In this document: positions 16,311 to 26,506 of the stretch, piece after piece | Position numbering within the stretch: position 1 is the first letter of the stretch | Layout: the number at the start of each line of letters is the position of its first letter | From: Bacilli bacterium | Lineage (GTDB): Bacteria > Bacillota_I > Bacilli_A > RFN20 > CAG-826 | Assembly (NCBI GenBank): GCA_024408505.1 | Contig: JAKSUZ010000001.1 | Coordinates: 64,206 to 128,205 of the forward strand | DNA length: 64,000 nt | Reading direction: 5' to 3' | The notes under the pieces: model-generated | Seen by the model: only the letters and a program-made list of their open reading frames with translations | Database searches by the model: none | What the model was told of the DNA's origin: nothing | Made by a program: the position numbers and the translations under genes

Positions 16311-18889
16311 AAAAGCTTAGTCACTAATTCCTCGACTTGTTTAATTTCATTAATGGCGTTAACTTTACCGTTCGCTTCGGTTGGTTTACCACCACCAGAT
16401 CCACCAAGAACCTGACATATACTTCTAGCGATATTACCCGCATTAGCTTCTTTAATGTCACTCGTGACATAAAGGTGATTACCACCCGTACGAGAAACAC
16501 CAAATAAAATAATTAGATAATTATGGTTATTACTTTTTAATGCACTAGCGACATTAACTAATAAATCACGGTTACCACCATCAATCTTAACGATTAAGAC
16601 CTGATGGTCTTTAATATTCTTAAATTTAGTCTTCAAAGTATTTGCCATATTATTAGCTAGTAACGCTAGGTTATTCTTAAGTGCTAATTTAAGCATCTCA
16701 CGGTCTTTTAATAAAGCGTTCATGGCTAATGGGATTTCTGGGATACTACGTGCACCTAAATGTTGCATCGTAACTCCTAATACATTCTCACGAGCATCAA
16801 TTAACATGTAAGCGCCAATTGAAGTACGAGCCGTAATTCTTCTAATTCCACTAGCGATACTTTCTTCACTTTCAATCTTAAATATACCAATATCACTTGT
16901 ATTACTTACATGAGTGCCGCCACAGAATTCTATAGAATAGTTACCCATTTTAACGACTCTAACGGTATCACCATACTTTTCGGTAAATACCATCTTCGCT
17001 CCTAATTTCTTAGCCTCTTCAATTGGTAATACTAAAGTCTCTACCTCTAAGGCTAAAGCAATTTGTTCATTAACCTTTCTTTCGATTAACTTGATGGTTT
17101 TACCATCGAGTTTACTATTATAGTTAAAATCAAATCTAAGACGTTCATCACTAACAAAGCTACCCTTTTGTTCTACATTAGGTCCTAATACTTGACTTAA
17201 AGTTGCATCAAGTAAATGGGTCGCGCTATGGTTACGCATAATTAAATGGCGACGATTCTTATTAATCTTAAGAGTAAATGAATCACCAATATGAATCTTA
17301 CCAAACGCTACTTTAACAAAATGTAGGTGTTGTTGATGCGGTGCTTTAATAACATTAGTAATACTAATTTGGCTTTCTTTATTAGTAGCACTACCAATAT
17401 CGGCTACTTGGCCACCCATCTCAGCATAGAAGTTAGTCTTATCAAAGATAATCTCACCATGATCAATAATCTCATTAGTCTTAACGCCATCAATAAACAT
17501 TGCGACTACTTTAGCCTTAATATATTTAAGTTCATAAGTAAATTCGCTTTTAACGGTACAATCTAGTAAGTCTTTAGCTTGAGCGTGCATACTTTGCACT
17601 TCGCCTCGAGCTGATCTCGCTCTTTCTTTTTGTTCACTCATCTTCTTTTTAAAGTCTTCTAGATCGACTTTTTCATTAGCTTCATTAGCGAGTTCAATTG
17701 TTAACTCGATTGGGAAACCAAAGGTATCGTATAATTTAAAACCATCAATGTGATGATTTTTAATCATCTCTTTAAGTACTTCTTCACCATTAGTAAGGGT
17801 TAAGAAGAATTTTTCTTCTTCACTCTTAATTAAATTAGTGACATAACTTTCTTTATTAATTAGTTCAGGATAAAAAGATGAGTAGTTAGCCACTACTACT
17901 CTAACTAAGTTATACATGAATGGCTTATTGATATTGAGTCGATGTCCATGAGAGACCGCTCTACGAAGTAGACGTCTTAGGACATAGCCTCTACCTTCAT
18001 TAGAGAACATTGCTCCATCAGTTAAGGCGAATGTACACGCTTTAATATGATCAGCGATTACGCGATAACTCATGGTGTTATCTTGATATTTAACTTTAGT
18101 TAATTTAGCGACTTCATTAATAATTGGTTTAAATAAGTCGGTATCAAAGTTGGTTTCTACTCCTTGAAGGATTAACGCAAAGCGTTCAAGTCCTGCACCA
18201 GTATCAATATTCTTACTTGGTAATTCTTTATAGTCTTTACGAGCGACTCCGCTCTTCGCATTAAATTGAGATAGCACAATGTTCCATATCTCAATATATC
18301 GATCGTTTTCAATATCTTCTTGTAGAAGTTTAATGCCTAAATGTTTAGGATCATACTTCTCCCCTCGATCATAATAGATTTCGGTATCAGGACCGCAAGG
18401 TCCTTCTCCAATCTCCCAGAAGTTATCCTTACTAGCGATTAAGTGAGTAGGATCGATACCTAATGATACCCATTTATTAAAAGAATCTTTATCATCTGGA
18501 TAATAAGTAATATAAAGTTTATCTTTATCTAAACCAAAATACTTATCACTAGTTAATAATTCAAATCCATATTCAATCGCTTCATTTCTAAAGTAATCTC
18601 CTATAGAGAAATTACCCATCATTTCAAAGAAGGTATGATGTCTAGCCGTCTTACCAACATTTTCAATATCGTTTGTACGAATACATTTTTGCAAATTAAC
18701 AATTCTTCTACTAGGTGGCACCTCTCTACCATCAAAGTATTTCTTAAGAGCGGCTACGCCGGCATTAATCCAAAGTAAAGTTGGATCATTATTAGGCACT
18801 AAAGAAGCACCTTTTTCAATATGATGACCTTTACTCTTAAAAAAGTTTAACCAAGTATCTCTAATTTCTTGACTCGTCATGTATTTCAT
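16307..18889 (-). CDS. alaS: Alanyl-tRNA synthetase
   Basis: 860 residues. Class II catalytic motifs are HHTFFEMMGNFSIGDYF and RRLLRRAVSHG. The editing domain has the zinc site HSATHLLDATL with CGGTHV, and the C-terminal C-Ala domain ends with GGSGGGKPTEANG. It charges tRNA-Ala and clears Ser/Gly mischarging. A cognate tRNA-Ala gene with G3:T70 is at 55251-55326. The ATG at 18889 has no ribosome site; an internal ATG at codon 4 begins MTSQEIRDTW, which looks like the usual family start, so either may be used. Confidence 0.97.
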   Translation of the reverse strand: MKYMTSQEIRDTWLNFFKSKGHHIEKGASLVPNNDPTLLWINAGVAALKKYFDGREVPPSRRIVNLQKCIRTNDIENVGKTARHHTFFEMMGNFSIGDYFRNEAIEYGFELLTSDKYFGLDKDKLYITYYPDDKDSFNKWVSLGIDPTHLIASKDNFWEIGEGPCGPDTEIYYDRGEKYDPKHLGIKLLQEDIENDRYIEIWNIVLSQFNAKSGVARKDYKELPSKNIDTGAGLERFALILQGVETNFDTDLFKPIINEVAKLTKVKYQDNTMSYRVIADHIKACTFALTDGAMFSNEGRGYVLRRLLRRAVSHGHRLNINKPFMYNLVRVVVANYSSFYPELINKESYVTNLIKSEEEKFFLTLTNGEEVLKEMIKNHHIDGFKLYDTFGFPIELTIELANEANEKVDLEDFKKKMSEQKERARSARGEVQSMHAQAKDLLDCTVKSEFTYELKYIKAKVVAMFIDGVKTNEIIDHGEIIFDKTNFYAEMGGQVADIGSATNKESQISITNVIKAPHQQHLHFVKVAFGKIHIGDSFTLKINKNRRHLIMRNHSATHLLDATLSQVLGPNVEQKGSFVSDERLRFDFNYNSKLDGKTIKLIERKVNEQIALALEVETLVLPIEEAKKLGAKMVFTEKYGDTVRVVKMGNYSIEFCGGTHVSNTSDIGIFKIESEESIASGIRRITARTSIGAYMLIDARENVLGVTMQHLGARSIPEIPLAMNALLKDREMLKLALKNNLALLANNMANTLKTKFKNIKDHQVLIVKIDGGNRDLLVNVASALKSNNHNYLIILFGVSRTGGNHLYVTSDIKEANAGNIARSICQVLGGSGGGKPTEANGKVNAINEIKQVEELVTKLL

Positions 18890-18899
18890 AACGAGATAA

Positions 18900-18908
18900 A
18901 TAATAACA
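18900..18908 (-). promoter_or_regulatory. alaS extended -10 promoter with very short leader
   Basis: On the minus strand TGT-TATTAT (TATTAT at 18900-18905) lies 10 bases before the ATG, predicting a 5' leader of only about 3-4 bases. No T-box was seen upstream, unlike valS. The remaining 18909-18986 is very AT-rich and shows nothing else recognisable. Confidence 0.4.
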
Positions 18909-18986
18909 CACTCAAAAGAATAAAGTTAAAGAAATATTATAATTAATAATTATTAATTAAATAACAAACAATAGATGTAGTTTCTA

Positions 18987-21900
18987 TCACGAACCTAAAA
19001 CTAAATTTATGAAAAGGTCGCCGGGCCAGCCTTCGCTATCTTGGCTGTAGTAATAATAAGTAACTTTCTGATACGTTATCGGTGAGAGCGTCCAGTTCCA
19101 TCCTGTTACTTTGCCTTGTTTAAGTTTATCTATCCAACCAGAGTCGATTTTTAGGCAATTGTAATCGTGATCAGATTCAGGGCTACTATAATTAATATAA
19201 TCATACCAACCATAGAATACTTGTTCACCCATTTCAAACTTACTTGGTTTTTTAATATTATCATATTGAATATGAAGAGGATTAGTGTGAATAGCATATT
19301 CGCCTGTGCGTCTTCTTCCTAGAGCTACACAGTTAATAAATGCACGGTCACCGATTTTTCCTAATTTAGAAGACATTTTATTATTGGAAGTATATCCAGA
19401 GGAATCTTTTTCGCCTAAATATGCGAAGTTTTGATCTTGAGCAAAAGCGTAGGCTCCAATCGATTCAATATTGGTTCCGCTGCCATATAAGAAATAATTT
19501 AAGTTTGAATCACCGTAGCATACCGAATCAGGAATTTCTGTAAGGAGAGTAGTTGCACAATATATTCCTGGCAAATTGTAACAATCTTGGAAAGCGCTCG
19601 CTCCGATTTTTGATAAAACAGTTGAAGATATATCAACCTTTTTATTAACGCTCTTACAACGCAAGAATGCATTGCTCCCAATTTCTTTCAGAACGGTTGA
19701 ACTAATTTTAATTTCAGTGGCTTTAGAGCACAAAGCATACGCATAATCGCCGATTGTCTTTACGCTTGTAGAAACTTCAATTGATTGAAGAGCGGTGTTA
19801 TAAAAACAATAACTAGGTATGATTCCGTTAGCTCTATATGTTACTGTTTTTAAGGCGCTGCAATTTTTGAATGTTCCGTCGCCTAACGTCACTCCATTGC
19901 CGGTGTCTTTTAAAGCGATTTTGGTTAAGCCTGTGCAGTTTTCAAAAGCACTATTGCCAATCAGCGTGGCATAAGAGAGTTTAAGATTTACTAGAGCTTT
20001 ATCGTTTATGAAGGCAGAACTTCCTACTGTGGTGAGTGTGCTAGGAAAAGTAGGACTCGTACTATCATTTATCGCTAATTTTTCACAGTTAGCAAACGCT
20101 GATGTGCCAATTGATTCTAATTTACATCCCTCGCCAGTATAAAAACTAACATTAGTTAGATTTGGGCAATTAGCAAAACTATATGACCCAACGGAAACGA
20201 GACCGCTACATTGTGACATATTAATTGTTGTAGCCTCGACGCCCATAAACGCTTTTGTGCCGATCTGCGAAACCGGGAAATCACCTAATATCGCAGGGAC
20301 TTCGATTGTTTCCTTGGCCTTATCTCCAATATATTGAATAATATAAACAGATTTTTTACCTTCTTCACCAACAACAATATATGAATATTGTTTATCTTTA
20401 TCTATTTCGGGATTAATTTCAGGATTTTTTACTCCGTAAGCTACCGCAGAATATTCTCCGGCCCAATGTTCATCCCAACTTTCGGGTTTTTTATCTTCAT
20501 CCACATAGCATTTAATTAAACCTTCAAAATTTTCGAAAGCTCTTTCTTTAATTGTTGTTACTCCTTCTGGCAAATAAACATTTGACATATTAAGGCAATC
20601 CTTGAAAGCACGTTCGCCAATGGTTCCGACTTTAGTGAAGTCAAAGGAAGCTAATGTTTGGCAACCATCAAAAGCATGCTCTTTTATCTCAACAACATTG
20701 GTTGGGCAAGTAAATTTACTTAAGCCACGGCATCCGTGACAAGCATATTTCTTTATAATCTGATTTTGTGTTATTCCATCGCCCACTTTTTGAATATCAA
20801 TTTCTTGAATATAAGCACAATTACTAAACGCTCCTTCAGGAATCGATGTCGCATTAGTTACCGTAACCTTTCTCAAAGAAGAGGGAATCGCGGCTTTTAC
20901 ATCATAATGTTTACCAGATTCATCGTAATAATCTTGATAAGTTAATGTCTCAGCGCCTTTAAATGTTTCTTCCCCGAATAATGCTCCGAGTAGATGTCTT
21001 CCATCTTCTGATGGATCTGCTTCTTTATCCAATCCGATAAACGGAATAGTTAGATTCTGAAGATTAGAAAATCCATTTAATATACCTTTTCCGTATTCTA
21101 AATCGTTTTCTCCGTCCTTCGCCGGCAATCCAATTCCAACTACATCGTGAGCACCTTTTTCATCTTCAAAATGATTCTTAAATTCTACTGAAACAACTTC
21201 CTCTTTTGATAATCCTTCATCAAGTCTTAATCCTGTAATAACAACTTTCGACCAATCGCCTTCAACAAGCGGTTCACAGATATAATCACTAACAGGCACA
21301 TCTGTCTTAGGAATAGCGTTAACTGTGATATGAATAGCATTTTCTGTAGGAACTTTAATGTTTAAATAACCGGTGGCAACATCAAAATCGTATTCATCTA
21401 ATACTTGAGTATCCTCTAACTTTCTATTGCCCATGTAAATTTCCACGCCACTACCATCAACTCCGTATTGGTAGTAATATTGGTTATTAATACTGAATTT
21501 ACATTCGTATTTCTCTCCGCCTTTCGAAGTTCTTTCACCAGACTCAAGGGTAATCGCTGAAGGTATATGGAATACAACATCATATCCAGCTTCTGGCTCT
21601 GGTTCTTTGCCGCCCTTTTGACCAAGGAATACCATTCCAACTGCCATACCGACAATTGCAAGTACTGCAACTGAAGCAGTAATAATAAGTGGAAGATGAC
21701 CTTTTATGTTCTTCTTCTCTTTTGGCGCGGGTGCTCCACTACTAGGAGCAGTCTCTATTTTAACTACTGGAGCAGTTTCAGTATTCTTACCTACTAATGC
21801 GGTAGCATCCGTAGGTTTCTTCGCTTTAACTACTCTCTTCTTATTGCGTCTAATAAACTTATGACTGTAGGAAGCAAGTGCTCCACTTCTCATCTCTTGA

Positions 21901-22076
21901 TCAATAATCTTCTTTGCTTCAAAGACATAAGAGGTTCCTGGGTTTTCTCTTATATATACTTTACGGAGTACTTCGATACCGTTATATATATAACAGACTA
22001 GTATCTCCTTATAACCCTTCTTACTAGAAGTAGTGTTTACTGCATAGGAAAAATCAGAAAATGAATGTTTTAACAT
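18987..22076 (-). CDS. Membrane-anchored BspA-like LRR protein, paralog 1
   Basis: 1029 residues. A conserved N-terminal domain of about 75 residues (starting MLKHSFSDFSYA, rich in Tyr/Lys) is followed by a basic and Pro/Ala-rich linker, a single transmembrane helix at about 128-151, and a large outside part. From about residue 330 to 1000 there are many leucine-rich repeats of the LRR_5/BspA type (IGxxAFxNCxxL pattern). With no signal peptide and positive charges before the helix, the N-domain should be cytoplasmic. The N-domain is about three-quarters identical by eye to that of the neighbour at 22219, while the outer part diverges. A likely adhesin or surface receptor. Ribosome site GGAGG, 7 bases before the ATG. 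Confidence 0.85.
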   Translation of the reverse strand: MLKHSFSDFSYAVNTTSSKKGYKEILVCYIYNGIEVLRKVYIRENPGTSYVFEAKKIIDQEMRSGALASYSHKFIRRNKKRVVKAKKPTDATALVGKNTETAPVVKIETAPSSGAPAPKEKKNIKGHLPLIITASVAVLAIVGMAVGMVFLGQKGGKEPEPEAGYDVVFHIPSAITLESGERTSKGGEKYECKFSINNQYYYQYGVDGSGVEIYMGNRKLEDTQVLDEYDFDVATGYLNIKVPTENAIHITVNAIPKTDVPVSDYICEPLVEGDWSKVVITGLRLDEGLSKEEVVSVEFKNHFEDEKGAHDVVGIGLPAKDGENDLEYGKGILNGFSNLQNLTIPFIGLDKEADPSEDGRHLLGALFGEETFKGAETLTYQDYYDESGKHYDVKAAIPSSLRKVTVTNATSIPEGAFSNCAYIQEIDIQKVGDGITQNQIIKKYACHGCRGLSKFTCPTNVVEIKEHAFDGCQTLASFDFTKVGTIGERAFKDCLNMSNVYLPEGVTTIKERAFENFEGLIKCYVDEDKKPESWDEHWAGEYSAVAYGVKNPEINPEIDKDKQYSYIVVGEEGKKSVYIIQYIGDKAKETIEVPAILGDFPVSQIGTKAFMGVEATTINMSQCSGLVSVGSYSFANCPNLTNVSFYTGEGCKLESIGTSAFANCEKLAINDSTSPTFPSTLTTVGSSAFINDKALVNLKLSYATLIGNSAFENCTGLTKIALKDTGNGVTLGDGTFKNCSALKTVTYRANGIIPSYCFYNTALQSIEVSTSVKTIGDYAYALCSKATEIKISSTVLKEIGSNAFLRCKSVNKKVDISSTVLSKIGASAFQDCYNLPGIYCATTLLTEIPDSVCYGDSNLNYFLYGSGTNIESIGAYAFAQDQNFAYLGEKDSSGYTSNNKMSSKLGKIGDRAFINCVALGRRRTGEYAIHTNPLHIQYDNIKKPSKFEMGEQVFYGWYDYINYSSPESDHDYNCLKIDSGWIDKLKQGKVTGWNWTLSPITYQKVTYYYYSQDSEGWPGDLFINLVLGS

Positions 22077-22089
22077 AAAAATTCCTCCA

Positions 22090-22134
22090 ATGTATATTTA
22101 TATACATATCTACCCTAAATCTTACTTATAAAGA
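22090..22134 (-). promoter_or_regulatory. Conserved upstream region of LRR paralog 1 with palindromic operator
   Basis: ATGTATATTTATATACAT at 22090-22107 is a perfect 18-bp palindrome placed just before the ribosome site. Further upstream the 16-base block 22119-22134 (AATCTTACTTATAAAG on the plus strand) next to an A8 run is identical to the region before the second LRR gene. The shared block probably contains the promoter, and the palindrome is then in the 5' leader. ATGT/ACAT half-sites resemble PadR-type operators; that is inference. Confidence 0.55.
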
Positions 22135-22172
22135 AAAAAAAGTCAATATGAATAGGAAAGGTGTCTATTTTT

Positions 22173-22199
22173 AAAAAAGGCACCACACTATGTGATGCC
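22173..22199 (-). terminator. Intrinsic terminator after LRR paralog 2
   Basis: On the minus strand a GGCATCACA / GTGGTGCC-type stem (22179-22199) is followed by a run of six T (22173-22178). It lies 20 bases past the stop of the 22219-25278 gene and before the promoter of paralog 1, so the two LRR genes are separate transcripts. Confidence 0.85.
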
Positions 22200-22218
22200 T
22201 TTTCTATAAGGCTCAATA

Positions 22219-25200
22219 CTAAGCGATATTTTTTACGATGTGAATATAAAGATTATCGTTTCCTAAAGCCGAACACTTATATCTTTCGGTATAGCCTTGG
22301 TCTGGATATTTATCCCCACTCCAACCGCCGGTCGCGCAAGTTGAGTTATCAGCTAAATACCATCCCCATTTCGTCGTATAATTATGGATATTGCCATCAA
22401 AAGCGACGTGTGTTTCATTAAGCCAACCTTCGGCTAAAGAAATATAGCCAGAGGTATCTGATTCGTATGAATTATACAAAATGCCTGGGTCAATATTTGT
22501 GTGTTTAGTGACCCAACCTTTAAACACATCATTACCAAATTCAAGACTTGTAGACACATTTGCCTGATAGTTGAATATCAACTGTGGAATTCCTACGCAA
22601 TTATAGAACGCTGAATCACCGACCTTAGAAAGTGTAGCAGGGAGATTACCAGCATTCATAAACGATGTGATATTACGGCAATCGAAGAACGCTTTAGCAC
22701 CAATCGATTTTAAAGAGTTTGTCGGGCATGCAAAGCTTGTCATATTGATACATCCATCAAATGCACTATCTGAAATAGTGGTTAATAAAGATTCACCTGA
22801 CACATTACCAATTCCAACGCTTGTAATGCCTATACAATTCCTAAATGCATTAGAACCGATTGAGTCAAGGCCTGTCGCTTTGCCTAGCGAACTAACATCA
22901 GTAAGTTTCGAGCAACCAGCAAATGCGTTGTCTCCAATAGTACGTAATTTATCTGCTTTTCCGTTATTTCCAACTTCTAAAGTGAATTTTGTAATAGGAC
23001 AATTTTCAAAAGCGCTCGCGCCAATTGAAGTGATGTAGTATGGGATAGATTGCTCACCGCTTATGGATGTATTCTTAAAACATTCATCAGAAATGACTTT
23101 AAAGTCTTTCCCGACATAGTCCCAATCTGGCGATTCCTCTTGGTTCCAATAATATTCGATTGATGTAAGTTTTGCACAATTAAGGTACGCTTTCGCACCG
23201 ACGGAAACTACATCTGCTGTAATTTTAACTTTTTTTAAGTTAAAGCAACCTTCAAACGTTGATGCACCAATTTTACTAGCGTTAGGTAAAGAAACTTGGA
23301 CTAAGTTTGTGCAACCTTTAAAAGCAGAGGCTCCAACTGTTTTTATAGAAGCAGGTAAAACGCCTTCGTCCATCGGATTATCACCGAAAGGATCGGTTGG
23401 ATTGATGACATCATTAATCTGTAATGAAGAACAATTTAAGAATGCTCCAGCGCCTATAGTTTTAAGGTTAAAGTTACCGTTCCCAGGAGTTTGTGCTATA
23501 AAGTATAATTGTTCTAAATTATAACAGCCCATGAAACAATAATTACCGATTGATAATAAATCAGTACAATTGAATGTAACTGTTTTAAATGGAGTGTATT
23601 GATAAAATAGTCCCATGCCTAAATGACGAATAGGATAATCCTTGTTGCCATCGCTTAAGGAATATGGAATAACAGGGTTCTCCTCGTATTGCTCGCCGAC
23701 ATATTCGGTAACAAAGGCATATTCAATGTTATCTTTTTCAGTGGTAACAATAAACTTGAAGTTTCCATCTTTAATAGGGGTAACGCTACCGTTTGAACCA
23801 TAAATTACTGCAGTAGTATCACTGGCCCAATCCTTATCCCAATCTTTTTCCGCAACATCTTCTTCGTAATCTTCAACCATTACGATTCCGCCAACACTAG
23901 CGAAAGCGCCGGTTCCAACTTTTTCAACGGTTTTTGGAATAAATGTTTCTTGCGCGCCAGAGCAATCGCTAAATGCATCGTCTCCAATCTCTGTTACGCC
24001 TTTTAAATTAAAGAGCACGGTTTCTTCATCAGTGCTTCTAGGTCCAACAGCGGTTAATGTATTACAACTACTAAAAGCCATAGCTCCGATTTTGCTAACT
24101 ATACCCTCAGGGAAGACTACTGTTTCAAGAGCTTTGCAGTTATAAAATGCATAATTCCCAATTTCACCAACATTTCCAGAAATAGTAATATCGTTTATGC
24201 GATTACATTCACTAAATGCACCAATTCCTATTGGTGAATCGCCAGTAATAGAAATATCACTTAAATCGTTTGGAATAATCCATTTTTTCATCTTGTGAGT
24301 CGAAATATCAGTAGGATCTTCAAGATAATCCTGCCAAACAGGAATACCACCAGAATAATCTTCATCACCGAAAATGTATCCTAGCATTTGGTCTTCTATT
24401 GAGTTTGTGGCTGTAGGATTTTTATATCTACCAACAAATGGTATAGATAAGTTTTGTAGATAACCACATCCAGCTAAAGCGCCTTTTTCGATTTCAACAA
24501 CCGTAGCAGTTTCACCGGTTTCTGGATTTGGTACACTATTAGGAATAATAATGGTACCTATATCCTTTAATTTAGTTTGATCGTATTTAACTCCCACAGC
24601 CTTTGCTGTATTGCCATCAAATTCATATTCCATCTCAGCTGTGACTTCGTGCTCACCATGTCCGTAAGCATGTATATAAAGGTCATCTGTAATTACACCT
24701 TCATTAATTTTTAATGTTTTTCCATCAAAAGAATAATCTACATCATTTGTAAGAAGCTTAGTCCCCATCATAACTGATGAAACAGAGACAATTTGTTTAT
24801 TTTGAGCAGCGGTAAATTTACATTCATAAGCAGCGTTTTTTTCTACTTGTGATGGTCCGTCAGCAGAGCAACTGTCATAGGTGAATCTAACTTCAAAAGT
24901 AGTTCTCTCAGGAATAGGCTCAGGTAACGGCACAGATCCCTTACCAGCAAAGAACATACCGACACTCATGCCAGCAATTAATACTGCAGCGATACCTGCT
25001 GTAACAAGAACCGCTTTCTTACTAGATTTTCCACCATTATTCTTGCGTTTAACAAACTTATGACTATAAGAAGCAAGCGTTCCGCTTTTCATTTCCTTAT
25101 CAATAATTTGTTTAGCTTCAAAGATATAAGAAGACTTACCCGGTTCATCTTTTATATAAATCTTACGAAGTACTTCTACTCCGTTATAGATATAACATAC

Positions 25201-25278
25201 AAGAATTTCCTTGTAGCCTTTCTTTTCTGATGTCTTATTTATTGCATAAGAAAAGTCTGAGAATGAATGATGTTCCAT
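22219..25278 (-). CDS. Membrane-anchored BspA-like LRR protein, paralog 2
   Basis: 1019 residues with the same plan as its downstream neighbour: N-terminal domain (about 1-76, starting MEHHSFSDFSYA), short Lys-rich linker, transmembrane helix at about 89-112, then a beta-rich part and LRR_5/BspA repeats to about residue 930. It lacks the Pro/Ala linker of paralog 1. The shared N-domain against divergent repeats indicates tandem duplication followed by diversification of the exposed part. Ribosome site AGGAG, about 7 bases before the ATG. No catalytic motif is seen. Confidence 0.85.
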   Translation of the reverse strand: MEHHSFSDFSYAINKTSEKKGYKEILVCYIYNGVEVLRKIYIKDEPGKSSYIFEAKQIIDKEMKSGTLASYSHKFVKRKNNGGKSSKKAVLVTAGIAAVLIAGMSVGMFFAGKGSVPLPEPIPERTTFEVRFTYDSCSADGPSQVEKNAAYECKFTAAQNKQIVSVSSVMMGTKLLTNDVDYSFDGKTLKINEGVITDDLYIHAYGHGEHEVTAEMEYEFDGNTAKAVGVKYDQTKLKDIGTIIIPNSVPNPETGETATVVEIEKGALAGCGYLQNLSIPFVGRYKNPTATNSIEDQMLGYIFGDEDYSGGIPVWQDYLEDPTDISTHKMKKWIIPNDLSDISITGDSPIGIGAFSECNRINDITISGNVGEIGNYAFYNCKALETVVFPEGIVSKIGAMAFSSCNTLTAVGPRSTDEETVLFNLKGVTEIGDDAFSDCSGAQETFIPKTVEKVGTGAFASVGGIVMVEDYEEDVAEKDWDKDWASDTTAVIYGSNGSVTPIKDGNFKFIVTTEKDNIEYAFVTEYVGEQYEENPVIPYSLSDGNKDYPIRHLGMGLFYQYTPFKTVTFNCTDLLSIGNYCFMGCYNLEQLYFIAQTPGNGNFNLKTIGAGAFLNCSSLQINDVINPTDPFGDNPMDEGVLPASIKTVGASAFKGCTNLVQVSLPNASKIGASTFEGCFNLKKVKITADVVSVGAKAYLNCAKLTSIEYYWNQEESPDWDYVGKDFKVISDECFKNTSISGEQSIPYYITSIGASAFENCPITKFTLEVGNNGKADKLRTIGDNAFAGCSKLTDVSSLGKATGLDSIGSNAFRNCIGITSVGIGNVSGESLLTTISDSAFDGCINMTSFACPTNSLKSIGAKAFFDCRNITSFMNAGNLPATLSKVGDSAFYNCVGIPQLIFNYQANVSTSLEFGNDVFKGWVTKHTNIDPGILYNSYESDTSGYISLAEGWLNETHVAFDGNIHNYTTKWGWYLADNSTCATGGWSGDKYPDQGYTERYKCSALGNDNLYIHIVKNIA

Positions 25279-25291
25279 AATTAATCTCCTA

Positions 25292-25334
25292 ATGTATAGT
25301 TATACATAACTATCTATAATCTTACTTATAAAGA
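25292..25334 (-). promoter_or_regulatory. Conserved upstream region of LRR paralog 2 with palindromic operator
   Basis: ATGTATAGTTATACAT at 25292-25307 is a 16-bp palindrome (ATGTATA/TATACAT arms) in the same place as the 18-bp one before paralog 1. The block 25319-25334 and its A-run match that gene exactly. The spacing ATGT-N8-ACAT is that of PadR-family operators. The common layout suggests one regulator for both genes. Confidence 0.55.
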
Positions 25335-25369
25335 AAAAAAAAAGTCTATATAAATTTATAATTATGTTT

Positions 25370-26506
25370 TTATTTATCTAGGCGCTTTTTATCTAGATAA
25401 ACTTCAGAAATAATGCCACCACCGATCATAATACCTTTACTGGTATAAAATACGGCGGCTTGACCAGTTGCGACTGCTTTAGCTTTCTTAGGAACGATTA
25501 CTTCAATTTCATCCTTGTTAATACAATTAATTGTAGCGGGATAATCTTTCTCACGATATCTAAATTTAACCCCCACTTTCATATTTTTCTTAATGGGATA
25601 AACGATATTTAAATTAGTAACAATAATTCTGTTACTCATGATTAATGAAGTATCACTTTCTTTAGTAACATAAACAATGTTCTTCTTAGTATCTTTTTTC
25701 ACTACTGTCCAACCTTCTGCAGTTTCTCCAGAAATACCACCAATCCCTAATCCTTTATGTTGACCGATGGTGTAATAAAACGCTCCATTATGTTTACCTA
25801 CTACTCTTTTATTCTTAATATCAACAATCTTTCCTGGTTGAGCAGGGATATAGTTATGTAAGAAATCTTTAAAATGTCTTTCACCAATAAAACATACTCC
25901 CGTTGAGTCTTTCTTATTAGCGATATTAAGTTTTAATTTATTCGCAATCTTTCTTACTTCACTTTTAGTGATATCCCCTAATGGAAATAGGCAAGAAGCA
26001 ATCTGCTTCTCGTTAATTTGACTTAAGAAATAAGTTTGATCTTTATTTAAATCTTTAGCTTTCTTTAAATAATATTTATTACCGATCTTAACTCTTTTAG
26101 CGTAGTGTCCCATCGCAATTAATGAGAAACCATGTTTTTTAGCGTAAGTTAAAAACGAATCAAATTTAATATATTTGTTACAAAAGATATCCGGATTAGG
26201 AGTTCTACCTTTTTTATATTCACTTAAGAAATGCGTAAACACATAATCCCAATACTCTTTAATAAAATCCACTCGTAATAATTTAATTTTTAAAATCTTC
26301 GCCGCAACTAGAGCATCGTTATAGTCTACTTCTTGAGGACAACACGAATTATTAATGGTGGGATTACCAAAGTAATCGTTATTGGCTAACGCATCCCAAT
26401 TACGCATAAAACAACCAGTTACTTCATAACCTTCCTTTTTTAGTAAATAAGTAGCGACCGCGCTATCAACACCACCGCTAAATCCAATTAATATTTTTTT
26501 CTTCAT
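25370..26506 (-). CDS. mnmA: tRNA-specific 2-thiouridylase MnmA
   Basis: 378 residues. The N-terminal PP-loop is GFSGGVDSAVA. Catalytic cysteines sit in PNPDIFCNKYIKF and in STGVCFIGER, and the C-terminal region has YTIGQHKGLGIGG. MnmA makes the 2-thio group of wobble U34 in Lys/Glu/Gln tRNAs. Its ATG overlaps the TGA of the helix-turn-helix protein gene by ATGA, so it is read from the kinase/HTH transcript or from a promoter within it. The upstream insertion therefore probably influences a housekeeping gene. Confidence 0.96.
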   Translation of the reverse strand: MKKKILIGFSGGVDSAVATYLLKKEGYEVTGCFMRNWDALANNDYFGNPTINNSCCPQEVDYNDALVAAKILKIKLLRVDFIKEYWDYVFTHFLSEYKKGRTPNPDIFCNKYIKFDSFLTYAKKHGFSLIAMGHYAKRVKIGNKYYLKKAKDLNKDQTYFLSQINEKQIASCLFPLGDITKSEVRKIANKLKLNIANKKDSTGVCFIGERHFKDFLHNYIPAQPGKIVDIKNKRVVGKHNGAFYYTIGQHKGLGIGGISGETAEGWTVVKKDTKKNIVYVTKESDTSLIMSNRIIVTNLNIVYPIKKNMKVGVKFRYREKDYPATINCINKDEIEVIVPKKAKAVATGQAAVFYTSKGIMIGGGIISEVYLDKKRLDK

